This document shows positions 26,457 through 35,282 of a stretch of DNA of 64,000 bases, piece by piece. The translations under genes were made by a program, and so were the position numbers. Source of the stretch: Croceicoccus mobilis (lineage in GTDB: Bacteria; Pseudomonadota; Alphaproteobacteria; Sphingomonadales; Sphingomonadaceae); contig NZ_LYWZ01000022.1 in NCBI RefSeq assembly GCF_001661965.1, positions 186,001-250,000 on the forward strand, given 5' to 3'. The notes under the pieces were generated by a model that saw only the letters and a list, made by a program, of their open reading frames with translations, was not told the origin of the DNA and did no database searches. The number at the start of each line of letters is the position of its first letter. Position 1 is the stretch's first letter.

Positions 26457-26763
26457 AACGGACGCGGCGGCCCTCCTTGACGACCTGCCAAAGGCGAAAT
26501 GGATGCTGGCCGATCGGGGTTATGACGCCGAAAAGTTCAGAGACGCGCTTGAGCGAAAGGGCATCAAGCCGTGAATGCCGGGTCGGAAATCCCGCTCCAT
26601 GCCGGTCAAATACGACAAGCGCCGATACAAGCATCGCAACCGCATCGAGATCATGTTCGGTCGCCTCAAGGATTGGCGCCGCGTCGCAACCCGCTACGAC
26701 GGCTGCCCAACCGTCTTCTTCTCGGCCCTCGCTCTCGGCGGCACTTTGCTCTTCTGGCTGTAA
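26457..26763 (+). pseudogene. IS5-like transposase, C-terminal remnant with internal stop
   Basis: The plus-strand frame reads TDAAALLDDLPKAKWMLADRGYDAEKFRDALERKGIKP, then a TGA stop at about 26575, then continues in the same frame as MPGRKSRSMPVKYDKRRYKHRNRIEIMFGRLKDWRRVATRYD up to FFSALALGGTLLFWL. This is the last third of an IS5 (IS427/IS1031-like) DDE transposase, including the D of ADRGYD and the E of NRIEIMFGRLKDW. The stop replaces a codon just before the PGRKSR segment. The N-terminal two thirds are absent. Confidence 0.85.
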
Positions 26764-26779
26764 TCAGTGAGTCCTGAGG

Positions 26780-28651
26780 TTACGATTCCCTGACTGAGTC
26801 CCCCTCAGTGCATGTTGGTATAAGATCCGACAGTCTGTATCGGTAGGAAGGATGATGTCGCGTGCCATCGAACACAGAATGCATTTCGAATGCAATTTCG
26901 CCATTCTTGCGAGCATCCGCGAGATATTCAGAGGTTATTTTTTTCCTATCGAAACCTGCTCGATCCAACAAATGGCGCACTTGTCCGATCGCAACAAATA
27001 GGGGTTCCAACAAACATGATCGGGTGAGCCAATTCACGATCTCGAAATTTGCCTGAACGGGATCGATCAAAAGATCGAGGAACGTCAAATCCTGCTTCGT
27101 CGCATACAGGGGAATTGCCCCACGTTTGATGTCCAGAAGCATCTGCTGCTTCTTGTAGCGAAGCACCAGGAGATGGCGTAGCGCATCTCTGAGGCGCATC
27201 ATGCCTGTAGCGCCATCGATAATTTGCACCCGGCCAAATATGGCAGCCTTGACCGCCAAGACGTCTGAGAGCCTGTAGCTTTCGCTTCTCTTGCCGAAAA
27301 AGCTGTCAAGTGATGTGTCCGGCATTAATAAGTCGGGATGATTCCACCCCAGCAGTCGTCGATCATATGGAGTGCCTTCAAGAATCCGCGCCGCTGAGAC
27401 GGAGCTGACGCTATTAGCGCAGGCTTCGAGACAGGCATTAATTTCAGCCCACAGCCTGTCAGCCAGAAGCTGAGGGTTGTCAAAGGAGCAGTGCTCCGTC
27501 AGCTCCCGGAGCTTCAGTTCATATGCTTTGCGAACGCGATCGCGAGAGGCTCTTCCTTCTATGGTTTTCAAGAAGGCGCTTATCGAAGCATTCGGCGGTA
27601 GCGTTCTAGCGACCGGTATAGAGGTTGCTAGATTTCGTCTCCGGCGGCGGACATTAAGGCGGTCTGCGCAATAGGAGTCGATCGCTTCCTGCAGGGCCGG
27701 AAGCGGCACACCGCTGAGTCCCTTGCGAGGGAAAAGAATCATCTGGCCTATCGCCGTCGCAAAGGCTTCCCGCTCGGGAAGATGATGGCGGACAGCCTCG
27801 TTGCGGTAGGTAATTGTGTCGACCAGATCATAATAGGAATTTGGCCAATCGGACATGGTCGCGGCCGCGACTTCGACGCGGCAGAGGCATTGTTCAAAGC
27901 TCAAGGACTGGTCGATCAGACCGTGCCGGTAGCGAATGCTTTCGGTGTGAACAGGATCGTCTTCTTCTGCAGGCGTTGTGGCTGCGACCCCGATGATGTC
28001 GATGGTCGTCATAAGATCATTGGCAGGCAGCGCGCGAAACCGCTCGTTCAGTCGGCTCTGTGCTCGAGTTTGATTAATCCCCGCCAAAGGTTCAAACAAT
28101 GCGGACATCGCGTCGATAAGGCCAGGCGATGCCGCCGGCGCGACAATCTCGCCGAAATGCCGGCCGCATCTGCATTCCCAAGGATGAGCCGCGGAAATGA
28201 GCTGGAATGGGCGGGGTTCGCCGTCTGCGCCAACGCAGGCGTCGCAGTGGTCGACCAGCAGCTTTCCATGACGCGGGCAAGCTACGGCATAGAAGAGGAA
28301 CCAGGCGTCGTGAATGACGCCGGTTTCCCTGACGCACTCCGGGCAGATCCGAAGCTGTCCCGTCCGGAGAAACTTCTTCTGGATCATTTGGCCACAGAAA
28401 GTGACCAGCCCCTGCAGCATGTCCGAAGCTGCGGGCCGCCAGCGCATCGAATGAAGGACCTCGATCGTTTGCCCGGACACCTCGGACAGGCGTTCCCAAA
28501 GCCTGTCGTCGCTGCTGGTCGGCGTCAGCCCGGTGATGCCGGCTGCGGCGCGACCCTGCCTTAGATTGGTAAGGAAATTCGCATCGCACAGCCGGCGCAC
28601 GTAGCCATGCAGGTTTTCACCAGGGATGGGTGAGACGATGAAAGGGAGCAT
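26780..28651 (-). CDS. tniQ: TniQ-family target-selection protein
   Basis: A 623-residue protein. The N-terminal TniQ domain starts MLPFIVSPIPGENLHGYVRRLC and has the zinc-binding pattern ICPECVRETG...AVACPRHGKLLVDHCDAC...WECRCGRHFG. The long C-terminal half is unlike short TniQ proteins and resembles TnsD in size, suggesting DNA sequence recognition. In Tn7-like elements TnsD/TniQ binds a chromosomal site and recruits TnsC to direct insertion. It lies 26 bases after tnsC. Its 3' end abuts the IS5 remnant, so whatever cargo once followed is disrupted here. Confidence 0.88.
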   Translation of the reverse strand: MLPFIVSPIPGENLHGYVRRLCDANFLTNLRQGRAAAGITGLTPTSSDDRLWERLSEVSGQTIEVLHSMRWRPAASDMLQGLVTFCGQMIQKKFLRTGQLRICPECVRETGVIHDAWFLFYAVACPRHGKLLVDHCDACVGADGEPRPFQLISAAHPWECRCGRHFGEIVAPAASPGLIDAMSALFEPLAGINQTRAQSRLNERFRALPANDLMTTIDIIGVAATTPAEEDDPVHTESIRYRHGLIDQSLSFEQCLCRVEVAAATMSDWPNSYYDLVDTITYRNEAVRHHLPEREAFATAIGQMILFPRKGLSGVPLPALQEAIDSYCADRLNVRRRRRNLATSIPVARTLPPNASISAFLKTIEGRASRDRVRKAYELKLRELTEHCSFDNPQLLADRLWAEINACLEACANSVSSVSAARILEGTPYDRRLLGWNHPDLLMPDTSLDSFFGKRSESYRLSDVLAVKAAIFGRVQIIDGATGMMRLRDALRHLLVLRYKKQQMLLDIKRGAIPLYATKQDLTFLDLLIDPVQANFEIVNWLTRSCLLEPLFVAIGQVRHLLDRAGFDRKKITSEYLADARKNGEIAFEMHSVFDGTRHHPSYRYRLSDLIPTCTEGDSVRES

Positions 28652-28677
28652 GGATTGGTGCTTGAGGCTGCTACCGC

Positions 28678-29649
28678 CTATGCTGCGTTCTTCGTTTCTC
28701 GGCCACCGTCAAGAAGCTTGGTGAAAGGATTCGACTTGCCGGTAATTGTGCCCCTTCGCATGATTTGCTCGGTGGCGGCGTACAGGTCGATCACCTCGAT
28801 CTTTTCATGTTCGCCATGGAGGGCGAGTTCAGCAGCCTTTCGAAGCAGGAAGTTCAGCGGTCGCAGCAGTCCGCCCGTCACTGAGTGGATCGCATCGGCG
28901 ATTTTTGGGGAGCCTATCCTAGATTTCTCGTTGAATGGAAGCGCACTGTCGAAATTAAATAGGAAATTTCGAAACTCGGTCTTTTCGTCCCGCTGCTTGT
29001 AGTAAAAGGAACCTAGCGTGACGCGATAGGGTGTGATGCTCTTGAGTTGATCGTTCGTCTCGACGATGGCTGTCACTTCCTTCATCCCGGCCATGACAAA
29101 GGGGACGCGAGTGTCCTTAGTAATTTCCTTGATCCATTCGGCCGCTTGGTAGGTCTGAACGCTACCTGCCGTTCGTACGATATGCTGGAACTCATCGCAG
29201 ATGACGAGTTCGACCTTCTGGGCTATGAGATGCTTCTTGGCCAGATCGGTAAGTCCTTTGAGGCCGCCCTTTGCGAATTCCTTCCCGACCAGCTGGCTCA
29301 CCATCTCCTGAGCTGTTGTGAGCGGCGTCGCACGGGCGGGAAGGGTGATATATAGAACAGGTGTGATCTGGTTTTGGTTTTCGTCGCGGAATGACTGGCC
29401 ATACACATCCCGATATCGCTTCAGAAATGTGGTCTTGCCGACGCCGGTTTCACCGGTAATAATCATACACGTCGGTTCGGCGAAGAGGCGACGATCCTCT
29501 CTGATCTCGTCTAGAATCGCTTCGATCTCGGTGGTTGAATCCCTGTTTACAAACACAGTGGGGATCACTGCAAGCCGCACGGCAGCGGAGTGCTTTGTCC
29601 AATCTATTTCTTTGTTCGTATTAAGTGTCACCGTCAGCCTCGCCATCAT
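28678..29649 (-). CDS. tnsC: TnsC/TniB-type AAA+ ATPase
   Basis: About 323 residues with Walker A CMIITGETGVGKTTFL and Walker B VELVICDEFQHI. TnsC/TniB ATPases link the target selector (TniQ/TnsD) to the transposase and assemble on target DNA. The start is uncertain: adjacent ATGs at 29649 and 29646 lie inside the end of tnsB; a longer frame from 29697 and a GTG at 29631 are also possible. All of them overlap or abut tnsB, so translational coupling is expected whichever is used. Confidence 0.88.
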   Translation of the reverse strand: MMARLTVTLNTNKEIDWTKHSAAVRLAVIPTVFVNRDSTTEIEAILDEIREDRRLFAEPTCMIITGETGVGKTTFLKRYRDVYGQSFRDENQNQITPVLYITLPARATPLTTAQEMVSQLVGKEFAKGGLKGLTDLAKKHLIAQKVELVICDEFQHIVRTAGSVQTYQAAEWIKEITKDTRVPFVMAGMKEVTAIVETNDQLKSITPYRVTLGSFYYKQRDEKTEFRNFLFNFDSALPFNEKSRIGSPKIADAIHSVTGGLLRPLNFLLRKAAELALHGEHEKIEVIDLYAATEQIMRRGTITGKSNPFTKLLDGGRETKNAA

Positions 29650-31840
29650 TGTATGGATCGAAATCGCACTCGTCACTAAATTCGATTCTTCTTCCAAATA
29701 CCTTATTGATATCGCTAATGATTTCTGACTCGGTTTGGCAATCGAGATAGGGATCTATGCCTTCATCCTCTTCGGGTTCGACATTCTGGAAGGGAAAGAC
29801 GGCACTTGAATCGCCAGCGTCATTGGCGGCCTGCTGGGGCGCGTCCCAATCCTTCGCATCGACGGCGGTGTCGCTGCCAGAGTATGAGGAGCGACCCTTG
29901 CCGACGAACCTGGCCGCCTTCTTGGTGCCGGCGATGGAACCGGTCTTTTTGCCCTTTTTAGGCTGGCTAAGGCGGCTGCGCATGATCTCATACAGCTCGA
30001 CCTTGGCCTTTAGCAATTGATCAGCGAGCTCAGCTTGCCTTCCATTCTTATTAACAAAAACCTGAATGGTGAGATGCTGCCATATCGAAAGCCCCGGTAC
30101 ATAGGCCGCCCATTTGGGTACAGCAGGAATTCGCATGATGGTCCCGTCATGTTTGACGATGCGAACCTCCGAGAGATCCTTTGGATCGTAGAGGAATTCT
30201 ACGCGGTTATCGTCACCGCGGATTTTGGCGCACTCGGGGCTTAGTCGATAGATATCGAGCTCTTTAGAGTTGTACTTGATATTGTGCAGGCTGATGCCGC
30301 TGCGCCTCAAGGCGGAGCGCTCACGCCGGCCAATTTGATCGAGCTCTCGGCGATCAGTCAAAATGGTGACCGGATAGACCTCGATTAAGCGGTTCCACTT
30401 CGATCTCGGTGTTTCTTTGTTGAGGCCCTTGTGCGGCGTCATCTGGTAAACGTCGATCAGCCACTTGTGGACTGCGTGCAACAGATCCTTGAGGGTTACG
30501 ACCGCGCGATTGGCAGAATCGTAGTCGCCCCGCTGCAGAATGTTGCTGAACGTCGTGCCTGGTGCACTGTGGGCAATTTGGCGATTTGCGGTGCCAATGA
30601 AGCGCTCAACCCCACCTTTATACCAAGCCTTGCGGCCAGGCATGAAATGAATCTCGCTGATGTGCAGCTTGAATGCAAGATCGCGTACATCTTGGGACAT
30701 GTTTTCGCGAGCAAGATCGACGACTAGGCACTTTGGGATGCCTCCGACAGGCCAGTCGTTTTTGATGTTCCAAGGAGATTGGGGGTCGCCTCGCATCAGC
30801 TCAACGTAGTCCTTGTAGAGCAGCCCGTTCTTCAACAACTCCATGACGGTTAAAAGGCTCGGTGGCTCAAACGAAACATGCACAGCATAGGGCATTCGCG
30901 TGCAGCGATCGATGCCGACTGCGATTGTCGGCCGCCCGAGCGGGAGGCCGTTCTCCTCGTCGACCACGATGAGGTCGAATACGGTGTGATCTATTTCCAC
31001 CCGATCCAGAGGTGCTTCCGGATCGGGCAGTTCCATAGTCAATCCCTCTTTGGCGAAAGCGATCGTGGGGCCGAGTTGCGCTTCAAGGATGTCGAAGCGC
31101 GAGATGCGCATGATCGCATTTCGGAGCGCCTTCTCGCCCGGCTGATCCAATTGCTCGTCAGGTTTCCTAGATTTGTTCGTTTCGTTGACCCTATGCTGAA
31201 TGTGCCGGAGCAGCTGCAACTTGGGCAATGGTGCCGGGCACAGGAATTTCTCCGTAATCTCATTCTCGATGATTTTCTGCACTTCCGGATGGAGGCGAGG
31301 GTTCCTGTTGCCCTTGAGATGCTGACGGGAACTGAGACGGGGAGCCGTAGCATGCTTGTTGCCGCGCAGCAGCCAACGACGTAGGGTCGAACATGAGGGC
31401 GCTACGACATCGCCGCGCTCTTGGCGAATTTGCTCGAGCAGGTCAGCGGCTGCTTTCGAAGTTGGGGAGAGGTGCAGCCCGGCGTCTCTCACGCGCTGGA
31501 GATAGTGAAGGCGGTCGGCACCTTTGAGCCGGTTCGCGCTATCGACGCGCTTCTTTCTTCCGAACATTGGATTGGCATGGCTGCCGTCGCTGCGTGCAGC
31601 ATCGCCAGTGATTTCGAGATCGGTTTCGGGATCATAGTCGAGGCCTGGAAGCTGCAAAGTGCAACTACCGGCGCTCAGCATCTGATAGAGTTCCATGTCG
31701 GTCACGGTGAACAGTTCACGGCTCCGCTCGCCAACCCAGTCCAACTTGCTGTGGCGGCGCTCCCGGAACTCAAAGCTCTCGCCATTGGAAATGAGGCGAT
31801 AGCCAACCCCGACATCGAGGCGGAAATTCGTATGCTTCAC
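29621..31840 (-). CDS. tnsB: TnsB/TniA-type DDE transposase
   Basis: A 739-residue transposase with a rve catalytic core: D284 in VEIDHT, D375 in LVVDLAREN and E412 in YKGGVERFIGTANRQ (36 residues apart, as expected for DD35E). The N-terminal 200 residues contain DNA-binding segments, and a Mu-type C-terminal beta-barrel region follows the core. The last 130 residues are charged and acidic (for example VEPEEDEGID) and may contact TnsC, as the TnsB tail does in Tn7. The start overlaps the tnsA stop by four bases (ATGA). Confidence 0.9.
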   Translation of the reverse strand: MKHTNFRLDVGVGYRLISNGESFEFRERRHSKLDWVGERSRELFTVTDMELYQMLSAGSCTLQLPGLDYDPETDLEITGDAARSDGSHANPMFGRKKRVDSANRLKGADRLHYLQRVRDAGLHLSPTSKAAADLLEQIRQERGDVVAPSCSTLRRWLLRGNKHATAPRLSSRQHLKGNRNPRLHPEVQKIIENEITEKFLCPAPLPKLQLLRHIQHRVNETNKSRKPDEQLDQPGEKALRNAIMRISRFDILEAQLGPTIAFAKEGLTMELPDPEAPLDRVEIDHTVFDLIVVDEENGLPLGRPTIAVGIDRCTRMPYAVHVSFEPPSLLTVMELLKNGLLYKDYVELMRGDPQSPWNIKNDWPVGGIPKCLVVDLARENMSQDVRDLAFKLHISEIHFMPGRKAWYKGGVERFIGTANRQIAHSAPGTTFSNILQRGDYDSANRAVVTLKDLLHAVHKWLIDVYQMTPHKGLNKETPRSKWNRLIEVYPVTILTDRRELDQIGRRERSALRRSGISLHNIKYNSKELDIYRLSPECAKIRGDDNRVEFLYDPKDLSEVRIVKHDGTIMRIPAVPKWAAYVPGLSIWQHLTIQVFVNKNGRQAELADQLLKAKVELYEIMRSRLSQPKKGKKTGSIAGTKKAARFVGKGRSSYSGSDTAVDAKDWDAPQQAANDAGDSSAVFPFQNVEPEEDEGIDPYLDCQTESEIISDINKVFGRRIEFSDECDFDPYNDGEADGDT

Positions 31841-32553
31841 ATGTCCTCCAAGGTGGTTAGGCGAGTGAACGGAACGATCCTGGGGGGCAGGTTCCCGCGA
31901 TCGGGGTATCGAATGACCGAATGGCGGGAGACGTCGGTCGATAGGTCGATGAAGACCCGTTCGTTGTATGCCATGGAAAGCACCTGATGAAATTGCAGGT
32001 CATGGCTCGCCATTTTTCCCAGAAGGGAATCTATCGTCAGGGGGCCAGCCTCGAGCGCCGTTGCGACATGAAGCGCTGCGATGTCCTCGAAGATGGGCTT
32101 TGCATAGCGGAGAAGGGTCTCGGCGCGCTTTATGAGATCGGCGGTGATCGACCCCTCGGTAACGACCGAATAGGGGATTCCTTGCTCTTCAGCCCACTCG
32201 GTCCAACCGAGGCGGACTTCGTGCTTTTCTTTCTTTCGCAACTCCTCGATCGTCTTGACCTCGTGGACCTCGCCTCTGCCTTCAACGACAATCGCGAAAT
32301 CGGGATAGTGCACTCGGTTCGCATTCAGCAGCCAGCCTCGCCACTCAAACGGCTGGGAATAGACTTCGGTTACATTCGGATCGAGGTCGCAGAGTAGTAG
32401 GAAATTGCGCTCATGTGAGGATTCGCAGTCAACCATCCGTCCGGCTTTGAGGCTGAGGAAACTCTTCTTTGACCGATTTGAACTGCGTGTAATGGTGTTG
32501 CGCAGCGGTGTTCGGGACGGATTGCAGCCTGCAGGCCATGCTTGATGGGTCAT
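31837..32553 (-). CDS. tnsA: TnsA-like endonuclease
   Basis: A 238-residue protein with the TnsA N-terminal endonuclease fold: CESSHERNFLLLCDLDPNV (glutamates at 44 and 48), VHYPDFAIVV (D85) and GEVHEVK (E98 and K100), matching the E-D-(Q/E)xK pattern of the restriction-type nuclease. TnsA cuts the 5' strands so that Tn7 moves by cut-and-paste. Its presence separates this module from Tn5053/Tn402 elements, which lack tnsA. It is the first gene; about 180 bases upstream lies the presumed right end. Confidence 0.85.
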   Translation of the reverse strand: MTHQAWPAGCNPSRTPLRNTITRSSNRSKKSFLSLKAGRMVDCESSHERNFLLLCDLDPNVTEVYSQPFEWRGWLLNANRVHYPDFAIVVEGRGEVHEVKTIEELRKKEKHEVRLGWTEWAEEQGIPYSVVTEGSITADLIKRAETLLRYAKPIFEDIAALHVATALEAGPLTIDSLLGKMASHDLQFHQVLSMAYNERVFIDLSTDVSRHSVIRYPDRGNLPPRIVPFTRLTTLEDM

Positions 32554-32733
32554 ATTTCGACTGCCTTCCCTTTAATTGACGGGAAGACCAAGGGCCGGGT
32601 AATAGGTTCAGGTTCAGGGTGCCTCATAAATTGGAAAAATGGCACGAAGAACTTAAAGTGCGGTTAGTGTTGGGTTTTCCCCAAATTGCCAGCTTTCAAG
32701 GCGCTTTCATTTCAACTTTTGGGCCGGACGACA
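32554..32733 (-). promoter_or_regulatory. Candidate right end of the Tn7-like element, with tnsA promoter
   Basis: This gene-free stretch lies between tnsA and the 3' end of the yegP-like gene. Read inward on the minus strand from 32733 it begins TGTCGTCCGG, with the TGT start of Tn7-type ends, and then shows related words spaced about 25 bases apart (gaaagcgcc, tgaaagctggc, gtgcc...aatttatgaggcacc) that could be TnsB sites. The outside 5 bases are cggtc. No matching left end with the same 5 bases was found, so the border is a hypothesis based on position and sequence style. Confidence 0.35.
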
Positions 32734-32746
32734 CGGTCCCGAGGGC

Positions 32747-32785
32747 ATAAAGAAAAGGCCGGAAAGCCTGCGCGCTTCCCGACCC
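32747..32785 (-). terminator. Intrinsic terminator after the yegP-like gene
   Basis: On the minus strand a stem of about 10 bp (ggtcgggaagc / gctttccggcc, two mismatches) is followed by TTTTCTTT. It sits about 40 bases past the stop codon at 32827. Confidence 0.65.
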
Positions 32786-32826
32786 TTCCTGAGAGACCCC
32801 CCGGTCCCTTGGGTAATCTACCCGTC

Positions 32827-33009
32827 TTATTCGACGGTCGTGTCGACCATCTCGGCGCCGGGGCCGTTCTTGATGATGGATTCGATGGCGTTCTTCGCGC
32901 TCGCCTTCGAGCTGTAGCCTTCGGTCCAGAACATTGTTTCGGAGTTGTAGCAGAAATAGGCGACGAACTCGCCCTTCTTGTTCTTCCGGATCTCGAACCG
33001 ATGCGCCAT
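32827..33009 (-). CDS. YegP/DUF1508 family small protein
   Basis: A 60-residue single-repeat member of the DUF1508 (YegP) family: FEIRKNKKGEFVAYFCYNSE...GYSSKASAKNAIESIIKNGP is the family's RY/F-E-I...G.Y..ka.a..gI..v..n pattern. The function is unknown. The ATG at 33009 was chosen because it begins the domain; an upstream extension has no family similarity. Its 3' end faces the tnsA-proximal end of the Tn7-like module 94 bases away, so the gene may be the attachment target of that element. Confidence 0.85.
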   Translation of the reverse strand: MAHRFEIRKNKKGEFVAYFCYNSETMFWTEGYSSKASAKNAIESIIKNGPGAEMVDTTVE

Positions 33010-33116
33010 CAAAATGCTCCCGTCGTTGTGGTCAAGAATGTCAGTACCCATGCATAACGACCCGATTCGCGCTGGCAAGCCGGGTAACAATTCTCGTCAT
33101 GTTTTCGGGCGCAGGC

Positions 33117-34214
33117 CTAACCGAACCGCGCCGGGGAATAGAGCGCCGGATCGATTCCGCGCGCAGGCCCTTGCGCCTCGCGGTCCAAAAGCAGGCTGGC
33201 CGCCATATCGCCGCCCGCAGGTGATGTCTGAATGCCCGATCCGCCCTGCCCGGCGCACCAGAAAAAGCCCTCGACCCGGGTGTCGAAGCCATAGACCGGC
33301 GTGCGATCGGGCGAAAAGCTCCTGAGCCCTGCCCATTTGCGCTCGACGGTCTCGATCCGCCAGTCGACGACTTTCTCCATCCGGTCGATGGCGATGGCGA
33401 CGTCAATCTCCTCGGGCGCGGCGTCGCAGGGGGGCGAGGGCGTCTCGTCATGCGGACTTAGCCACACGCGACCGCTTTCCGGCTTGAAGTAGAAGCTGTC
33501 GTTGATGTCGAGGACCAGCGGCAGGTCGTCAGGCGCGGCGGGCGCGGTGCGCAATTGCGCGACGGTGCGCCGCATGGGAGAGATCGCGATCGGCGCAGCG
33601 CCTGCCATCGCGGCGACTTCGCTGGCCCATGCACCTGCGGCATTGGCGATGATGCCTGCCTTTATCTCGCTGCCATCGGCAAGGCCAAGCCGCCAGCCGC
33701 CAGCCTCACGCGTGGCCGCGACAAGCCGGGCACGGCTGCGCAGCTTTACCCCGCGCTGCTTAGAAAGCGACAGGAAATGGGCGTGCACTGCGGCCACATC
33801 GATATCGGCGCAGGTCCCGCCCCATGTGCCGCAGACCCAATCGGAGCGGATGCCGGGCACCATCTCTACGATCCTGTCCCGCCCGACCATTTCGATATTC
33901 GCGCCCAGTTCGCGGAATTCACGGTAATATCTCTCCACCGCGGCGCGATCTTCCTCTCGCCCGATATTGAGCGCCCCGCGCGCGGTCAGAAAGCCATGTT
34001 CGCGCAGGTAAGGTCCCGAGCCGACCGTCAAGGGCAGGATCTGCGGGCCGCCATAGGTTTCTTCCCAGAATGCGGCCGAGCGCCCGGTGGCGTGATAGCC
34101 GGGGCGATCCTCACCCTCCAGCATGATGACCGATGCGTGGGGGCCAAGAAAAGCGGCCATGCTGGCCCCGGCGATTCCTGCACCTATGATCGCGACATCG
34201 AAACGCTCGGTCAT
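33117..34214 (-). CDS. FAD-dependent oxidoreductase (DAO family)
   Basis: A 365-residue flavoprotein of the D-amino-acid oxidase/glycine oxidase group. The N-terminus has the dinucleotide-binding fold VAIIGAGIAGASMAAFL with the acidic end of strand 2 (MLEGE), and the C-terminus has WCAGQGGSGIQTSPAGG, which contacts the flavin. The substrate is probably an amino acid or related amine, but this cannot be read off. The start overlaps the stop of the upstream hydrolase by four bases, so the two are a transcriptional unit. Confidence 0.88.
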   Translation of the reverse strand: MTERFDVAIIGAGIAGASMAAFLGPHASVIMLEGEDRPGYHATGRSAAFWEETYGGPQILPLTVGSGPYLREHGFLTARGALNIGREEDRAAVERYYREFRELGANIEMVGRDRIVEMVPGIRSDWVCGTWGGTCADIDVAAVHAHFLSLSKQRGVKLRSRARLVAATREAGGWRLGLADGSEIKAGIIANAAGAWASEVAAMAGAAPIAISPMRRTVAQLRTAPAAPDDLPLVLDINDSFYFKPESGRVWLSPHDETPSPPCDAAPEEIDVAIAIDRMEKVVDWRIETVERKWAGLRSFSPDRTPVYGFDTRVEGFFWCAGQGGSGIQTSPAGGDMAASLLLDREAQGPARGIDPALYSPARFG

Positions 34215-35194
34215 GCCGCCGCCCCTGCCGGGACATGCCGGTCGAGGAAATCGGCGATGCCCTGCAGCGCGCGATCGCGCACATCATCCGATTCGCGCAG
34301 GATCTCGTGCGCCGATTCGGGGCCGAATTCGATATGCTCGGCATCGGGCAAGAGGTTGACGGCGCGGCGTATGGCGCGGGCACTGACCAGCCGGTCGGCG
34401 CTGGTGGATAGGACAAGCACGGGAAGGTTCACCTGTTTCAGGAAGTCGGCGCGCGCGGTGCGGCGCATTGATTCGGCAGCACGTTCCAGCCAGCCCCAGC
34501 TGGGCGCGCCCATTTGCAGTTCCGGACGGGCCTGACGCCAGAAATGTTCATCGTCATAGCGGCTCTTGTCATGGGTCAGGAGCGACTGGCGCGCGTCGAT
34601 GCCGCTGGCGGGTTTCTCGCCCGCTTTCCATGCCGGACGATGGCGCGGGCCCAGCGCGGTCATGGCGATGGTGGCGGCATGCCACATGGCGGGCGGCAGC
34701 GGCGGACCGGCAAAGCCCAGCATCGGCGCGACAAGCACCAGCGCGTCGGGCGAGACCGCTCCTTCGCCCACGGCGCGAAGCGACAGGTGCCCGCCCATGG
34801 AATGCCCGACCAGCACACGCGGACCGCTATCGTGCCGCGCACTCCAATCGGCCCAGAAATCGCGCAAATCACTGATCCAATGCGAAAAATCAGCGACATG
34901 GCCTGTCATGGAATCGCTACCCAGCCGCCCCGACCCGGCCTGCCCGCGCCAGTCTATGGACGTCACTGCCCAGCCTTGCCGGTGCCAGTGGTCGAGCGTC
35001 TCCAGATATTTCTCGTAATGGTCGCCCCGCCCACCCAGGAACAGGATGGCGCCGCGATCACGCGCGCCGGTTTCAGCCGCGTTAATGCCCGGCCAGTCGA
35101 TCCGGCGGATCGGATGGCCATCGGCGGCATGCCAGACCGATTCGGTCGCCCCTGTCGGGATGGATCGGCGGGTGTCGGAAATGCGGGCCTTCAC
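34211..35194 (-). CDS. Alpha/beta hydrolase (lysophospholipase-like)
   Basis: An alpha/beta-hydrolase with the nucleophile elbow VGHSMGGHLSL, the oxyanion region LFLGGRGDHYEKYLETLDHW, the acid in VLVLSTSADRLVS and a late histidine in GPESAHEILRE. This pattern fits the PldB/monoglyceride-lipase group. The start is uncertain: the frame is open to an ATG at 35284 that overlaps the divergent cpaA start, while a GTG at 35194 leaves room for promoters; I chose the latter. It is co-transcribed with the FAD oxidoreductase; no shared pathway is evident. Confidence 0.82.
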   Translation of the reverse strand: MKARISDTRRSIPTGATESVWHAADGHPIRRIDWPGINAAETGARDRGAILFLGGRGDHYEKYLETLDHWHRQGWAVTSIDWRGQAGSGRLGSDSMTGHVADFSHWISDLRDFWADWSARHDSGPRVLVGHSMGGHLSLRAVGEGAVSPDALVLVAPMLGFAGPPLPPAMWHAATIAMTALGPRHRPAWKAGEKPASGIDARQSLLTHDKSRYDDEHFWRQARPELQMGAPSWGWLERAAESMRRTARADFLKQVNLPVLVLSTSADRLVSARAIRRAVNLLPDAEHIEFGPESAHEILRESDDVRDRALQGIADFLDRHVPAGAAA

Positions 35195-35282
35195 TTGCCT
35201 AACGCCATCTTCGTCGGCGTGGTTACTGTTTGGTAAGTCATGATCTCTAGACCGGCCCCTGACCTTGAGGGACCGATCCGAC

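Noticed and set aside
32581-32600. The word ccggg at 32596-32600 as partner of the ccggg before 5600
   Set aside because: It lies only about 40 bases from the tnsA start and no TGT/ACA end adjoins it, so it is probably a chance match.
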